Source of the DNA: Dyadobacter chenhuakuii
GTDB taxonomy: Bacteria > Bacteroidota > Bacteroidia > Cytophagales > Spirosomataceae
Direction: 5' to 3'
Length of the DNA: 64,000 bases
NCBI RefSeq assembly: GCF_023821985.2
Contig: NZ_CP098805.1
Location: 62,001 to 126,000, forward strand
The notes below the pieces were generated by a model, which saw nothing but the letters and a program-made list of their open reading frames with translations, did no database searches and had not been told where the DNA came from. Made by a program: the position numbers and the translations under genes. This document shows, piece after piece, positions 52,297 through 61,507 of the stretch. Positions within the stretch are counted from its first letter, which is position 1. Each line of letters opens with the position of its first letter.

Positions 52297-53115
52297 ATGC
52301 AAAAAATACTTGTGCCTTGCGATTTTTCAGTCTCAGCGCGACGTGGGCTTGAGTTTGCTGTCGAATTAGCTCAGGCAACATCTGGGGACATTGTTATACT
52401 GTCTGTAATCAGCCAACAGCAAGAAGATCAAAAACAGGCAGTTATGGAGCGTTATAAGGAAGACTTTCAAAACTTTGTAACGAACATCAACCAGGCCGTC
52501 ACTATTATTCAGCAGATTCGATTTGGCAGGTTATTGCCAGCTGTGCTGGAGATGATCACCCTAGAATCAGTAAATCAGATTGTGGTGGGCACGCGGGGCT
52601 CCCGTGGGTGGGAGAGTACATTCATGGGTTCAAACGTTGAAAAGGTTCTCAGACGATCTCCTGTCCCAGTTTTTGCCGTCAATCAGAAAACGCATTTGAA
52701 GAACCTTAAAAGCATAGTCTTCCCCTGCGATCTTGTTTTGAGAGACGATTATGGGATGGGCCAGTTCAAAAAACTGCAAGCGTTGCTAAAAGCACGGCTA
52801 CACCTGCTGCATGTTGATACTACGCTTGGGATAGATAAGCAGATTCTCATGCAACAGGTCAGAGATTATGCAGCATTTCACTCGCTAAAAAATTTAACCA
52901 TTAACATCGTCAAAGACACCGACGAAAAAAATGGCATCCTTCACTTTTCCAAAGAGATTAATGCGGATATGATTGCCATGACCACTCATGGATCAGCAGA
53001 TGCTGCACATATGTACGGGTTTAGCGTTTCGGCCGATGTAGCTAACCACGCGCATTTACTGACCTGGACCTGCGTGCAGCAATCTCTGGCATCCAGCTTT
53101 ATAAAGTCAAAATGA
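52297..53115 (+). CDS. Universal stress protein, tandem UspA domains
   Basis: A 272-residue UspA pair: KILVPCDFSVSARRGLEFAV, GTRGSRGWESTFMGSNVEKV (ATP motif) in the first half and TTHGSADAAHMYGFSVSADV in the second, where the glycine motif is altered. It starts 14 bases after the BON gene. A terminator hairpin begins at its stop codon. Confidence 0.92.
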   Translation: MQKILVPCDFSVSARRGLEFAVELAQATSGDIVILSVISQQQEDQKQAVMERYKEDFQNFVTNINQAVTIIQQIRFGRLLPAVLEMITLESVNQIVVGTRGSRGWESTFMGSNVEKVLRRSPVPVFAVNQKTHLKNLKSIVFPCDLVLRDDYGMGQFKKLQALLKARLHLLHVDTTLGIDKQILMQQVRDYAAFHSLKNLTINIVKDTDEKNGILHFSKEINADMIAMTTHGSADAAHMYGFSVSADVANHAHLLTWTCVQQSLASSFIKSK

Positions 53116-53135
53116 CCGGGCATGTAGCCCGGTCA
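53113..53135. terminator. Bidirectional hairpin between convergent UspA genes
   Basis: TGACCGGGC, loop ATGTA and GCCCGGTCA form a perfect 9-bp GC-rich stem between the plus-strand stop at 53115 and the minus-strand stop at 53139. T-runs are short, but the position and stability fit a shared terminator. Confidence 0.75.
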
Positions 53136-53138
53136 ACA

Positions 53139-53975
53139 TTAGGTATGTGCTATAAATAGAGGGCTATCCAGTTTTTCCATAAGCACATCTGCCATACTTT
53201 GCCGAAACCACCGCGACACCAAATTACGCTGATAAGCCCCTAGCACAACCAGCGGTGGCCGCTCACTTTCTTTTAAATACCTCACAATTTCTTGTTCCGC
53301 AGCACCGTGTAGCACATGATAGCTGGCATTGTGAAAGTGTCTCTTGGAAAACTCCTTCATAAGGCGGTTGTCCGGCACGTGCATATTCTCCTCCTGTGGC
53401 TTAACGGTTAGTATTTCCACTGGAAACATTTTCATGAACGGTAACAAATAGCTAAACATCTTAATAGCAAACATCGAGGAAGGCTGTCCATCGTATAAAA
53501 GTACAATCTTATCAACTAGCTCGAAATCTTCGGGTGCTACCAGCACCGGGCACTGGATATCTCCCAGCAAATCACGCAGAAAACCCGTGGGCGGTATTTG
53601 CGGATAAGGCGATAGCGTTTCATTTTTGCCAATGATCAAAAGATCGGCGTAAACCGTTTCGTGCAATAATTCCGGCAATGCAAAATTGGGGTCGTGGTGG
53701 ATATTAAACTCAATGTCTGCCTTTTGACAAAGCGCGGTAAATTTCTCAACCGATTCTGCCCTTGAAACAAGGTCTTGCTCATTGAGCTTGCGGAGTTGCT
53801 GCTCCCAGGGTTCAAGCCGTGGCGCCAGCTCATAAATGGAATAACTATGATAGCTGAAATCTTCAAGAAACACCCCGACCAGATGAGACTGGGTCTCACG
53901 GGCAATCTGAATGGCAAATTGTACTGTACTTTCTGCGTATTTAAGGCCATCGATGGCCGCAATGATCTTTTTCAT
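53139..53975 (-). CDS. Universal stress protein
   Basis: A 278-residue UspA-type protein of a different subgroup: KKIIAAIDGLKYAESTVQFA, ADLLIIGKNETLSPYPQIPP, FLRDLLGDIQCPVLVAP, and a second half with GAYQRNLVSRWFRQSMADVL. The glycine-rich ATP motif is not conserved in the first half. It follows a similar protein gene (53987) by 11 bases. Confidence 0.88.
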   Translation of the reverse strand: MKKIIAAIDGLKYAESTVQFAIQIARETQSHLVGVFLEDFSYHSYSIYELAPRLEPWEQQLRKLNEQDLVSRAESVEKFTALCQKADIEFNIHHDPNFALPELLHETVYADLLIIGKNETLSPYPQIPPTGFLRDLLGDIQCPVLVAPEDFELVDKIVLLYDGQPSSMFAIKMFSYLLPFMKMFPVEILTVKPQEENMHVPDNRLMKEFSKRHFHNASYHVLHGAAEQEIVRYLKESERPPLVVLGAYQRNLVSRWFRQSMADVLMEKLDSPLFIAHT

Positions 53976-53986
53976 AAGTTTCTGGT

Positions 53987-54826
53987 TTAATGGTGAGCAA
54001 AAAAGAATGGTAAGTCTAGGTTTTCCAGCAGCGAATCAGCTGTGCTCGGAGATAGCAGCGTTGAAAATGAAGTTCGGCCATAAGAACCCATGATGACCAA
54101 TGTTCTTTTTTTATCATACAAGTATTTGTAGAGTTCAGGGCCTGCTTTACCGGACACAGCCTTAAAGGCCGCATAATTGAAGTGGGCGCTGAGCCAGTGC
54201 GAAAGCTTTTCTCTTTGTAGTTCATTCTCATGCCCACTTTCATTTACATGTAGCATCGTTAGTTTTAATTCGTCCATTTCCGGAAAGAGATAGCTGAACT
54301 GTTTGACGGCAAATGCCGAGGAACGGCTTTCATCATAGGCCAGCAGGATTTCATCAATTTCGGTAAATGTAATGGGGGCCACTATCACAGGGCATTCTGC
54401 TTTGACAATAATATCTCTTATAAAATCCGAGGGTGACTGTCCGGTTTTGTGTTCTAAACTGGTATCCTTGGCGATTACCAGCAGATCCGAGAACCTACTT
54501 TCCTGGATGAGTCCTTCGCGTGGGGAGGTTAGATCCGGGTTTATGCTGTGTCGCACGCCCCTGTCTTCACAAATTTTCGTGAATGTCTCCATGTATATGG
54601 CACGCATTTCTTCATGCTCAGCATAGCCGGGCAGGTCACTGCCAAGGATCGTCTCCACGTAAGGCACGCCAAAAACTGTTTTCAAAGCGGGCGATTCACC
54701 TGCCAGGTGCTTTTCTCCAAAAACGGCGGTAAGTCTGGATTGTGTCAGCTGCGCCAGGTAGCATCCAAACTGCATACAAGGAATGCTGGGTTTTTCCGGA
54801 TTGATTGCTAAAAGAATATTTTTCAT
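53987..54826 (-). CDS. Universal stress protein
   Basis: A 279-residue paralog of the preceding protein: MKNILLAINPEKPSIPCMQF, DLLVIAKDTSLEHKTGQSPS, FIRDIIVKAECPVIVAP, and VIMGSYGRTSFSTLLSPSTA at the end with the G..GR...S..S motif. The two genes form a tandem pair produced by duplication. It is probably in one unit with the genes up to 56452. Confidence 0.88.
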   Translation of the reverse strand: MKNILLAINPEKPSIPCMQFGCYLAQLTQSRLTAVFGEKHLAGESPALKTVFGVPYVETILGSDLPGYAEHEEMRAIYMETFTKICEDRGVRHSINPDLTSPREGLIQESRFSDLLVIAKDTSLEHKTGQSPSDFIRDIIVKAECPVIVAPITFTEIDEILLAYDESRSSAFAVKQFSYLFPEMDELKLTMLHVNESGHENELQREKLSHWLSAHFNYAAFKAVSGKAGPELYKYLYDKKRTLVIMGSYGRTSFSTLLSPSTADSLLENLDLPFFFAHH

Positions 54827-54860
54827 TATTGCTTCGATTTAGATGAGCCTTTTGATCAAA

Positions 54861-55319
54861 TCATGAAACTGATCCGGTTGCCATAGAGGACCGACCCATC
54901 GTCAAGGATCGCGTAAGCCCGGTAGTGAAAAAATGTTTTCCCGTTGATAAAGTCCTTTGTATAATTAAACTGGTTGATTCCCAACATGAACGGAGTGTCA
55001 AATATGATTTTGGTATTCTCAACGGTTGGGTCCAGTGAGTGATTGCCGACACCCCGGAAGTAGGATGTATAAACAATTCCGTATTCGATAACAGGCTTTT
55101 TACCTTGATGATCAACGCGCCTGTGATCAATGTGATTTTCAGGGGATCAAACTCGGCCCTTTCTGATAAAGCCAGAAGTACGGCCTTGCTGTCGCCAGAC
55201 TTTGTAAAGCCACTGGAAGCAACAACCATTCCGTTTTTGATCAATGAATCGGCATTGTTTTCATTTGTGATCTTTGAGACCAAGCCCGTATTGGCGATCC
55301 GTGATAAGTCCTGTTTCAT
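54861..55319 (-). pseudogene. Chimera of acetyl-CoA hydrolase/transferase start and a secreted-protein end
   Basis: The first 70 codons are the start of an acetyl-CoA hydrolase/transferase (GLVSKITNENNADSLIKNGM, VASSGFTKSGDSKAVLLALS, DPLKITLITGA). Near 55100 this passes into the end of an unrelated protein that is only readable in another frame: VIEYGIVYTSYFRGVGNHSL, FDTPFMLGINQFNYTKDFIN and GKTFFHYRAYAILDDGSVLY, a fibronectin-like beta domain, with TGA at about 54862. The rest of the CoA-transferase (about 430 residues) is gone. Not functional as either protein. Confidence 0.75.
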
Positions 55320-55328
55320 GATTTTATT

Positions 55329-55838
55329 TTAATGCGTGGGCTGCAATCCGCGAAAGCTTGATGGTTTTTTCTTTTCGGGCTCCACACCATTATTTTTCTG
55401 CAATACAAACAAGGCTATTGCCATCAAAAGGGTTGCGGGGAAAGCAGCATATAATCCCAGTGGGGCGATGCTGATCCCGAAAGTAATGCCAGCCCAGCAC
55501 CCGGTAATCAGAAACTGCCCTTTGAATAGCATTGACAACGCAATCAAAAGTTGTGCGAGTGCAATGAGCAGGATCATCGGAGTAATGATAGCTTCAAAGG
55601 CACCCAGGATGAATTGTTTGTAAAGAGGAATAGCTGTGTCAGCATAGTCCTGATAGGCCCAAGGGGAGTCAATGGCGATGTAGGTATTTGCGGCGGCAGC
55701 CCCGATAAAGATTACAAAAAAGGCTGCCCTGGTAAATCCAGGGTGGTTTTTAGCAGTCCAGATTAGGGCCATAGCAACCAGATTGCTGGCAGCATATGCA
55801 GACCAGAATGCGAGCGGTGATATTCCGTATGTTTCCAT
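55329..55838 (-). CDS. Four-helix membrane protein of unknown function
   Basis: A 169-residue protein with four or five hydrophobic segments (AFWSAYAASNLVAMALIWTA, AAFFVIFIGAAAANTYIAI, AIITPMILLIALAQLLIALS, TLLMAIALFVLQK) and a basic tail. I do not recognise the family. It lies between the CoA-transferase chimera and the L,D-transpeptidase remnant, 9 and 3 bases from them, so it belonged to that operon. Confidence 0.75.
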   Translation of the reverse strand: METYGISPLAFWSAYAASNLVAMALIWTAKNHPGFTRAAFFVIFIGAAAANTYIAIDSPWAYQDYADTAIPLYKQFILGAFEAIITPMILLIALAQLLIALSMLFKGQFLITGCWAGITFGISIAPLGLYAAFPATLLMAIALFVLQKNNGVEPEKKKPSSFRGLQPTH

Positions 55839-55841
55839 GAT

Positions 55842-56452
55842 TTATCGGGTGAAAGTGATGGGTTTATTGGCAAGTGCATTATAGATATCTTGGTAGTAGA
55901 CTAATCCCGCATCTGCTTCCACCAGCGTGTAAGTGATAACGACCGGGACGGTGTGAGGTAGAGGATATGATTTTGAAGGCAGATTGTGGTAACTGGCTTC
56001 TGTAAACGCATCGGAGAGCCATTCTTTTTCCATTAAAAAGTCGTCAAGTTTAATGGGCTCAGCGACCCGGATGCAACCATGACTAAGAAAGCGGTATATT
56101 TCGCTGTCAAACTTTCCCAATCGATCATTTCCGGACTAATTAGTTTGCCTTGTGGCGAAATAACCTGCAAATTCCATTGCGAAGTATCCTTTAAAATACG
56201 CCCAACCACCTGGCCCATCTTGGTAGAATCTATCGTTTTCAGCAGCTGATTAGGAAAGCGTTTATCTGGCGATCCGTACGCTATCATATATAGTGTCCTG
56301 CTTAATTCCACACTATCGGATAGTCTGGCAAGCGTGTCCATTCCAGCAGCTGTAAGCCTGGCATATTTCCAACTGGAATACCCTTGTGCAATCAGGCTTT
56401 GATTGGCACAACTGGCTAGTAATAAAGCCAATATCAGTGCAACGGAGCGCAT
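55842..56452 (-). pseudogene. L,D-transpeptidase gene with deleted middle
   Basis: The ATG at 56452 starts an exported protein with lipobox-like LLASC (MRSVALILALLLASCANQ), an N-terminal part to LISPEMIDWE, and then a frame change near 56118 into GKFDSEIYRFLSHGCIRVAE, the YkuD catalytic motif, followed by the C-terminal end to 55842. The first half of the YkuD domain is missing at the junction. An intact YkuD protein is encoded at 30418-32049. Confidence 0.78.
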
Positions 56453-56474
56453 AGTTAATTGTTGATTTCTGTAT

Positions 56475-56539
56475 CAAAATAACCGTATGCAGGGCTCGTA
56501 TAGGCTGACGATGAATTGTTAACAATATGATTTCTGTCA
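56475..56539 (-). promoter_or_regulatory. Crp/Fnr-type site and -7 element before the L,D-transpeptidase remnant unit
   Basis: On the minus strand AAAGCTGACAGAAATCATA contains TGAC-N4-ATCA (56539-56528), nearly the same 5' flank as before the SDR gene. TTATTTTG (56482-56475), one change from TAnnTTTG, starts 46 bases after it. The downstream unit includes two UspA genes. Confidence 0.55.
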
Positions 56540-56571
56540 GCTTTGACTGGTAGGGAAAGAGAATATCTGGC

Positions 56572-57077
56572 CTATGCAGGTTGCAAAGACACTTTGAAAC
56601 AAGACCCATGACCTATTTCACTGTCGACCTGAATATGTCCCCCCAAGGCTTCAATCTGAAATTTTGTAATGAATAACCCTACTCCTCTTGCATCCGGATT
56701 GCCATTAAATGTTTTGTGCATTCCAATAAGTCCTTACCGTGTTTTTGCAGGTAGACCCCAATACCGTTATCCTTAGTGCGAAATTGTAGGTGGGTGTCGG
56801 TGTAAACCGTGTCAATATTGATTTTCGGGGCCCTGACCGGATGCCGGTACTTCAAAGCATTACTAATAAGATTAAAAATGATGCTTTCCAGATAGGCCGC
56901 ATATGCTAAGACCTGCAGCCCGGGGTCAACATTGGTCAATACCGAGGCATTCAATGATCTAATTTGCAGACTTAAAGAATTTATTGTCGCTAAAATGTGT
57001 ACGAGCAAATTGCAGGGCTGATATTTGTCTTTATCAAGATTCTGAATTTTGATCATATCTGATAAATGTTCTACCAT
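56572..57077 (-). pseudogene. Histidine kinase C-terminal remnant, frameshifted
   Basis: A frame from 57077 reads MVEHLSDMIKIQ and later YLESIIFNLISNALKYRHPV (N box) and DNGIGVYLQKHGKDL; near 56720 the text shifts frame to GMHKTFNGNPDARGVGLFIT and KFQIEALGGHIQV (G2 box) and stops at 56572. The sensor part and most of the HisKA domain are missing. It might once have been the partner kinase of a regulator in this island. Confidence 0.75.
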
Positions 57078-57198
57078 GGATGAAAATCCTGTGGAGAGAA
57101 AATGCTAGTCCCTGATGACGTCTATCTGCTTTTTGTATGATATAAATCAGGATTGTGGCACCACTAAGATTCCAAATCTGTAAAACGCTGGATAAAGC

Positions 57199-57263
57199 TG
57201 ACTAATATCATAATGGATTGCCGCGAACGTCAATTATTCTGGCTACTAGTCTCTATATCTTCG
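57199..57263 (+). promoter_or_regulatory. Crp/Fnr-type site and -7 element before the SDR-reductase-ATPase operon
   Basis: AAAGCTGACTAATATCATA holds TGAC-N4-ATCA (57199-57210). TATCTTCG (57256-57263), one change from TAnnTTTG, starts 46 bases after it. A second Fnr-like TGATATAAATCA lies at 57138-57149. The ATG is at 57294. Confidence 0.55.
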
Positions 57264-57293
57264 CCAGATCTTTATACTTAAAATGATGGTATC

Positions 57294-58040
57294 ATGCAGT
57301 TACTAAATAGCGTTGCAATAGTTACCGGGGCTGGTTCCGGCATTGGCAGAAGTGTAGCATTAGCTTATGCCGCGGAGGGAGCTAAGGTGGTCGTTTCAGA
57401 TATTCATCGGAAGGAGGGGCTGGAAACCGTGGACATGATAAAGCAGGCAGGAGGAGAATCTTTCTTTTTCAAGGCGGATGTGTCTTCTCCGGCTGACAAT
57501 GCGGCACTTGTCGATGTGGCAGTTGCGACTTACGGTGCCTTACATATCGCTTGCAACAATGCCGGAATCGGTGGTGCTTCGGCACCAGTGGGAGAATACC
57601 CGATCGAGGCATGGGACAAAGTGATCGGTATCAATCTCTCCGGTATCTTTTATGGAATGCATTATCAAATCCCAGCGATGCTGAATGCTGGTGGGGGCAC
57701 GATTGTTAATATGGCCTCGATTCTGGGAAATGTAGGATTTGCAAATAGTCCGGCTTATGTCGCTGCCAAGCACGGGGTTGTTGGATTAACAAAAAATATA
57801 GCATTGGAATATGGCACAAAAGGTATCAGGGCCAATGCAGTAGGGCCTGCCTTTATCAAAACACCGCTTCTAAAAGACCTGGATGCTGGTACACTCGACT
57901 GGCTGGTGACCAAGCACCCGATCGGCAGGTTGGGGGAACCTGAGGAAGTTGCTGAATTAGTATTATGGTTGAGCAGCTCAAAATCGTCATTTGTTACAGG
58001 CTCATATTATCCGGTAGATGGCGGTTATCTCGCTGGTTGA
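57294..58040 (+). CDS. SDR-family oxidoreductase
   Basis: A 248-residue classical short-chain dehydrogenase: AIVTGAGSGIGRSVAL (NAD(P) site), CNNAGIGG, catalytic Ser-Tyr-Lys in NMASILGNVGFANSPAYVAAK, and the typical end SSKSSFVTGSYYPVDGGYLA. The basic residues after the first strand (SDIHRKEG) leave NAD versus NADP open. Substrate unknown; glucose dehydrogenase-like enzymes are the nearest look. First gene of an operon with a quinone-type reductase and a P-type ATPase. Confidence 0.93.
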   Translation: MQLLNSVAIVTGAGSGIGRSVALAYAAEGAKVVVSDIHRKEGLETVDMIKQAGGESFFFKADVSSPADNAALVDVAVATYGALHIACNNAGIGGASAPVGEYPIEAWDKVIGINLSGIFYGMHYQIPAMLNAGGGTIVNMASILGNVGFANSPAYVAAKHGVVGLTKNIALEYGTKGIRANAVGPAFIKTPLLKDLDAGTLDWLVTKHPIGRLGEPEEVAELVLWLSSSKSSFVTGSYYPVDGGYLAG

Positions 58041-58073
58041 GCAGTCTCTGTCAACCACTAAACATACAATTTC

Positions 58074-58634
58074 ATGAACATCTACATTTTGCTGGCTCAC
58101 CCCGATAAAAATAGTTTCAATGGACGGCTTGCTGATGCTTGTGAGCAAAGAATGCTACTGGCCGGGCATCAGGTCCGCAGACAGAATATAGGTGAAATGC
58201 AGTTTGACCCGGTTCTGTGGAAAGGCTACTCCGTCATTCAGCAGCTTGAACCGGATTTGCAGCAGACGCAGGAAAATATCTTGTGGTGCCAAAAATGGGT
58301 GATCATATACCCCGTCTGGTGGGGCTCGGTTCCGGCAATCTTCAAAGGGCTTTTAGACAGGGCATTACTGCCAGGATTTGGTTTTAAATACCATGAAAAA
58401 GATCCATTCTGGGACAAATTCCTGGGCAAAAGGTCAGCGCACGTTATTGCTACCTCGGACGCACCGCCAATCTGGTTATGGTGGCAATACTCCAACAGTG
58501 ATATCAAAGCCATCAAGAAAGCAACACTGGAATTTTGCGGGATCAAACCGGTAAAGGTTACCCGCATTGGCAGAGTCAAATATCTGGACGAAGAGAAACG
58601 CAGTAAGATTATCAAGAATATAGCCGCAGACTAG
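58074..58634 (+). CDS. NAD(P)H-dependent flavin oxidoreductase (flavodoxin-like fold)
   Basis: A 186-residue protein of the NQO1/KefF-type flavodoxin fold: YILLAHPDKNSFNGRLADAC, IIYPVWWGSVPAIFKGLLDR and PGFGFKYHEKDPFWDK, with the FMN/FAD loop YPVWWGSVPA. It transfers hydride from NAD(P)H to quinones. It follows the SDR gene by 33 bases and precedes the ATPase gene by 14. Confidence 0.92.
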   Translation: MNIYILLAHPDKNSFNGRLADACEQRMLLAGHQVRRQNIGEMQFDPVLWKGYSVIQQLEPDLQQTQENILWCQKWVIIYPVWWGSVPAIFKGLLDRALLPGFGFKYHEKDPFWDKFLGKRSAHVIATSDAPPIWLWWQYSNSDIKAIKKATLEFCGIKPVKVTRIGRVKYLDEEKRSKIIKNIAAD

Positions 58635-58648
58635 CCCTTTTAAAACAT

Positions 58649-61315
58649 ATGACCAAAACCTTTCAAGAAGTCAGTCCGCAGCAATTGGCCCAAACCCTTC
58701 AAACGGACATTACAAAGGGTCTTTCCAGTGCCGAAGCCGAATCCAGGAATCAGCGTCTGGGACTCAATGAGCTGAGTCGCGAGAAGCCTGAGAGCTTATG
58801 GACGATACTGCTCCGGCAAATCAACAGCCTTATTGTGTGGATACTGGCAGCAGCCACGATCGTGTCATTTTTAATGGGGGACACCGTTGAAGGCTTTGCC
58901 GTCATGGCGGTTATTTTCATCAATGCGGCAACCGGATTCATACTCGAATACAACGCTCGCGAATCCATGGAAGCGCTTCGCAAGCTGGATACGACGCCGG
59001 CCCGGGTTCAAAGGGACGGGCAAATCATGGAGATACATTCTGAAAACGTCACCGAAGGCGATGTACTGGTTCTGGAAGCCGGGGATCTTGTACCAGCGGA
59101 TGCGAATATCGTACAGTCCAACCAACTTGAAGTAGATGAATCTGCCTTAACGGGCGAATCGCTCCCATCGGCAAAACGTGTTGAACCCTCCGCTGCGGAT
59201 GCGCCACTAGGCGACCAGCACAACCGGTTGTTTAAAGGTACAGCTGTAACTAGCGGGAATGCCAAAGCCATCGTTACCGGCATTGGTCAGGCGACCGAAT
59301 TGGGCAAAATCGCCACCATGGTGCACCAGGCCAAACGCACTGCGACACCGCTTGAAGCTAAACTCGATTCGCTGGCCAAAGTACTGATCTGGATCACGAT
59401 TGGTTTGGCGATGCTGTTTTTGGTAGTAGGCTTGCTGCGAGGAGAGCAGACAAAGCAGCTAATAGAAACTGCGGTTGCGCTGGCTATTGCCGCGATACCG
59501 GAAGGAATGTCGGTGGTGGCAACCGTCGCACTTGCCTACGGGATGCTCAGGCTGGCTGAAAAGAAAGTGATCGTAAAACGACTTTCGGCGGTGGAAACGC
59601 TTGGCGGGACTAATGTGATTTTTACAGATAAAACCGGCACATTGACCCAGAACAAGATCGAAGTACGTCAGTTACATTTTCCGGCAGGTGATTTGTTGGT
59701 AACCCTGCGCCCAGGAAAAAATGGAAGGGAAGAGATGGAACTGGCTGGCGAGGATTTAAACCTTTCCAGCTCAAAGGAATTTGAACTGCTGGCACGGGTA
59801 GGGGTGCTGGCTAACAATGCGCAGCTGAATTCGGTGGAGTCGGATAGTAAGCAGATTGGGGATCCGGTGGAAATTGCGCTGCTGCGTTTCGCTGAGGGCG
59901 CGGGCATTGATCTGCAAGCTTTTGGTTCGAAATACATCAGAAAGGCAGAAGAGGCGTTCAGTTCGGACACGCGCATTATGGGGACACTGCACGAGTCGGA
60001 GGGGACATACTATGTTTCTGTGAAAGGGGCCGTCGAGGAAGTATGTGAGCTTTGCCATTGGGAAAGCGATAGTAAAAGACAAGAGGAGCTTGAAATTTCG
60101 GAACTTATGGCAGCTCAAGGGCTTCGCACTCTTGCATTTGCCTACCATGATACTGGGAGAATACCTTCTGAGGATTTTACAAGAGAAGAAAAGCTCACAT
60201 ACCTGGGGCTAATCGGCTTTTTGGACCCGCCGCTTACAGAAGTTACGCCAGCCCTACAGGCCTGCGGTAATGCCGGTATCAAAGTGATTATGGTAACAGG
60301 GGATCATCCTGCTACTTCATTGAACATTGCCAGACAGGTCGAGCTGGTCGGGCCCGGGGAACAACTTGTTTTGACCGGGAAAGACCTTCAAGCATTTGAT
60401 TTTTCATCCGAAACAGATCGGGATAAAATCCTGAGATGCCAGGTTTTTGCGCGGGTCAATCCGGCTCAGAAACTGGACATGATTGATTTTTACCAAAAAC
60501 GTGGAGACATTGTCGGCATGACTGGTGACGGTGTAAACGATGCGCCAGCATTGAAGAAATCAGATATTGGCATTGCGATGGGACTGCGTGGTACGGCCGT
60601 AGCCGCAGAAGCGGCCGATATGATCTTGAAAGACGATTCTTTCAGCTCCATTGTCAGGGCAATCGGGCAGGGCAGGGTTATCTTTGAGAACATTCGAAAA
60701 TTCATCGTTTTCCTGCTTTCCTGTAACATGAGCGAGATTTTCGTGGTAACCTTTGCAGGCTTTCTGGGCGTCGGTAACCCATTGCTGCCACTGCAAATCC
60801 TATTTATCAACATCATCACCGACGTGTTTCCTGCGCTTGCCCTCGGTGTTGGAAAAGAAAATCACAAACTCATGCATTCGCCACCAAGAGATCCCAAGAA
60901 GCCCGTCCTTGAAATGAAAGACTGGCGCAGGATTGTTTATTATGCACTGGTGATAACTGTCTGTGTCCTTGGTGTTTTCTGGTATGGAACCAGTCAGCTG
61001 GGATTGAGCCAGATGGAGGGCAATACGGTAACTTTTTATACATTGTCATTGGCGCAGTTACTGCACGTGTTTAATCTTTATTCTAGTAAAGGCAGTTTTT
61101 TTTACAATGAAATTACGCGCAACAAGTTCATCTGGCAGGCGCAAGGTTTGTGCATTCTGATCCTGCTGAGCACCTATTTTATTCCATTTCTAAAACAAGT
61201 ACTTTCCCTGCATACGCTCGACATGCAATCTTTCGGATTGATAATGATAGGGGGAATTTTACCCCTTGGAATTATTCAGATTGCACGAATGTCATATTCA
61301 AGAATTTTGGGATAG
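58649..61315 (+). CDS. P-type cation ATPase (Ca2+-type, P2A-like)
   Basis: An 888-residue pump with cation-ATPase N domain (LSSAEAESRNQRLGLNELSR), LTGESLPSAK, M4 IAAIPEGMSVVATVALAYGM, FTDKTGTLTQNK, KGAVEEVC and MTGDGVNDAPALKKSDIGIA. M6 reads INIITDVFPALALG with the N..TD ion ligands of SERCA/PMR1, which supports Ca2+ or Mn2+ transport. It ends the operon started at 57294. Together with the ATPase at 43430 it indicates cation extrusion as part of the stress response. Confidence 0.94.
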   Translation: MTKTFQEVSPQQLAQTLQTDITKGLSSAEAESRNQRLGLNELSREKPESLWTILLRQINSLIVWILAAATIVSFLMGDTVEGFAVMAVIFINAATGFILEYNARESMEALRKLDTTPARVQRDGQIMEIHSENVTEGDVLVLEAGDLVPADANIVQSNQLEVDESALTGESLPSAKRVEPSAADAPLGDQHNRLFKGTAVTSGNAKAIVTGIGQATELGKIATMVHQAKRTATPLEAKLDSLAKVLIWITIGLAMLFLVVGLLRGEQTKQLIETAVALAIAAIPEGMSVVATVALAYGMLRLAEKKVIVKRLSAVETLGGTNVIFTDKTGTLTQNKIEVRQLHFPAGDLLVTLRPGKNGREEMELAGEDLNLSSSKEFELLARVGVLANNAQLNSVESDSKQIGDPVEIALLRFAEGAGIDLQAFGSKYIRKAEEAFSSDTRIMGTLHESEGTYYVSVKGAVEEVCELCHWESDSKRQEELEISELMAAQGLRTLAFAYHDTGRIPSEDFTREEKLTYLGLIGFLDPPLTEVTPALQACGNAGIKVIMVTGDHPATSLNIARQVELVGPGEQLVLTGKDLQAFDFSSETDRDKILRCQVFARVNPAQKLDMIDFYQKRGDIVGMTGDGVNDAPALKKSDIGIAMGLRGTAVAAEAADMILKDDSFSSIVRAIGQGRVIFENIRKFIVFLLSCNMSEIFVVTFAGFLGVGNPLLPLQILFINIITDVFPALALGVGKENHKLMHSPPRDPKKPVLEMKDWRRIVYYALVITVCVLGVFWYGTSQLGLSQMEGNTVTFYTLSLAQLLHVFNLYSSKGSFFYNEITRNKFIWQAQGLCILILLSTYFIPFLKQVLSLHTLDMQSFGLIMIGGILPLGIIQIARMSYSRILG

Positions 61316-61507
61316 TCCTATCGAGGACTAGCAAGAGTGGCATTGGGTGAACAATATCGGTTAAATCGAATATTACATGTAGGTTTTTAAAAGGTCAACA
61401 AGTTATTTGATAGCAGTTGATTTAGGTTATCGAGCTGATGTTGCCGCTTCCCAATTGTTCTTGCCATTGTGTTATTCCCTCTTTGGTGATCAATTGTTGA
61501 ATAGAGC

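Noticed and set aside
61313..61330. TAGTCCT/AGGACTA inverted repeat as terminator of the ATPase operon
   Set aside because: The stem is only 7 bp, overlaps the stop codon and lacks a T-run.
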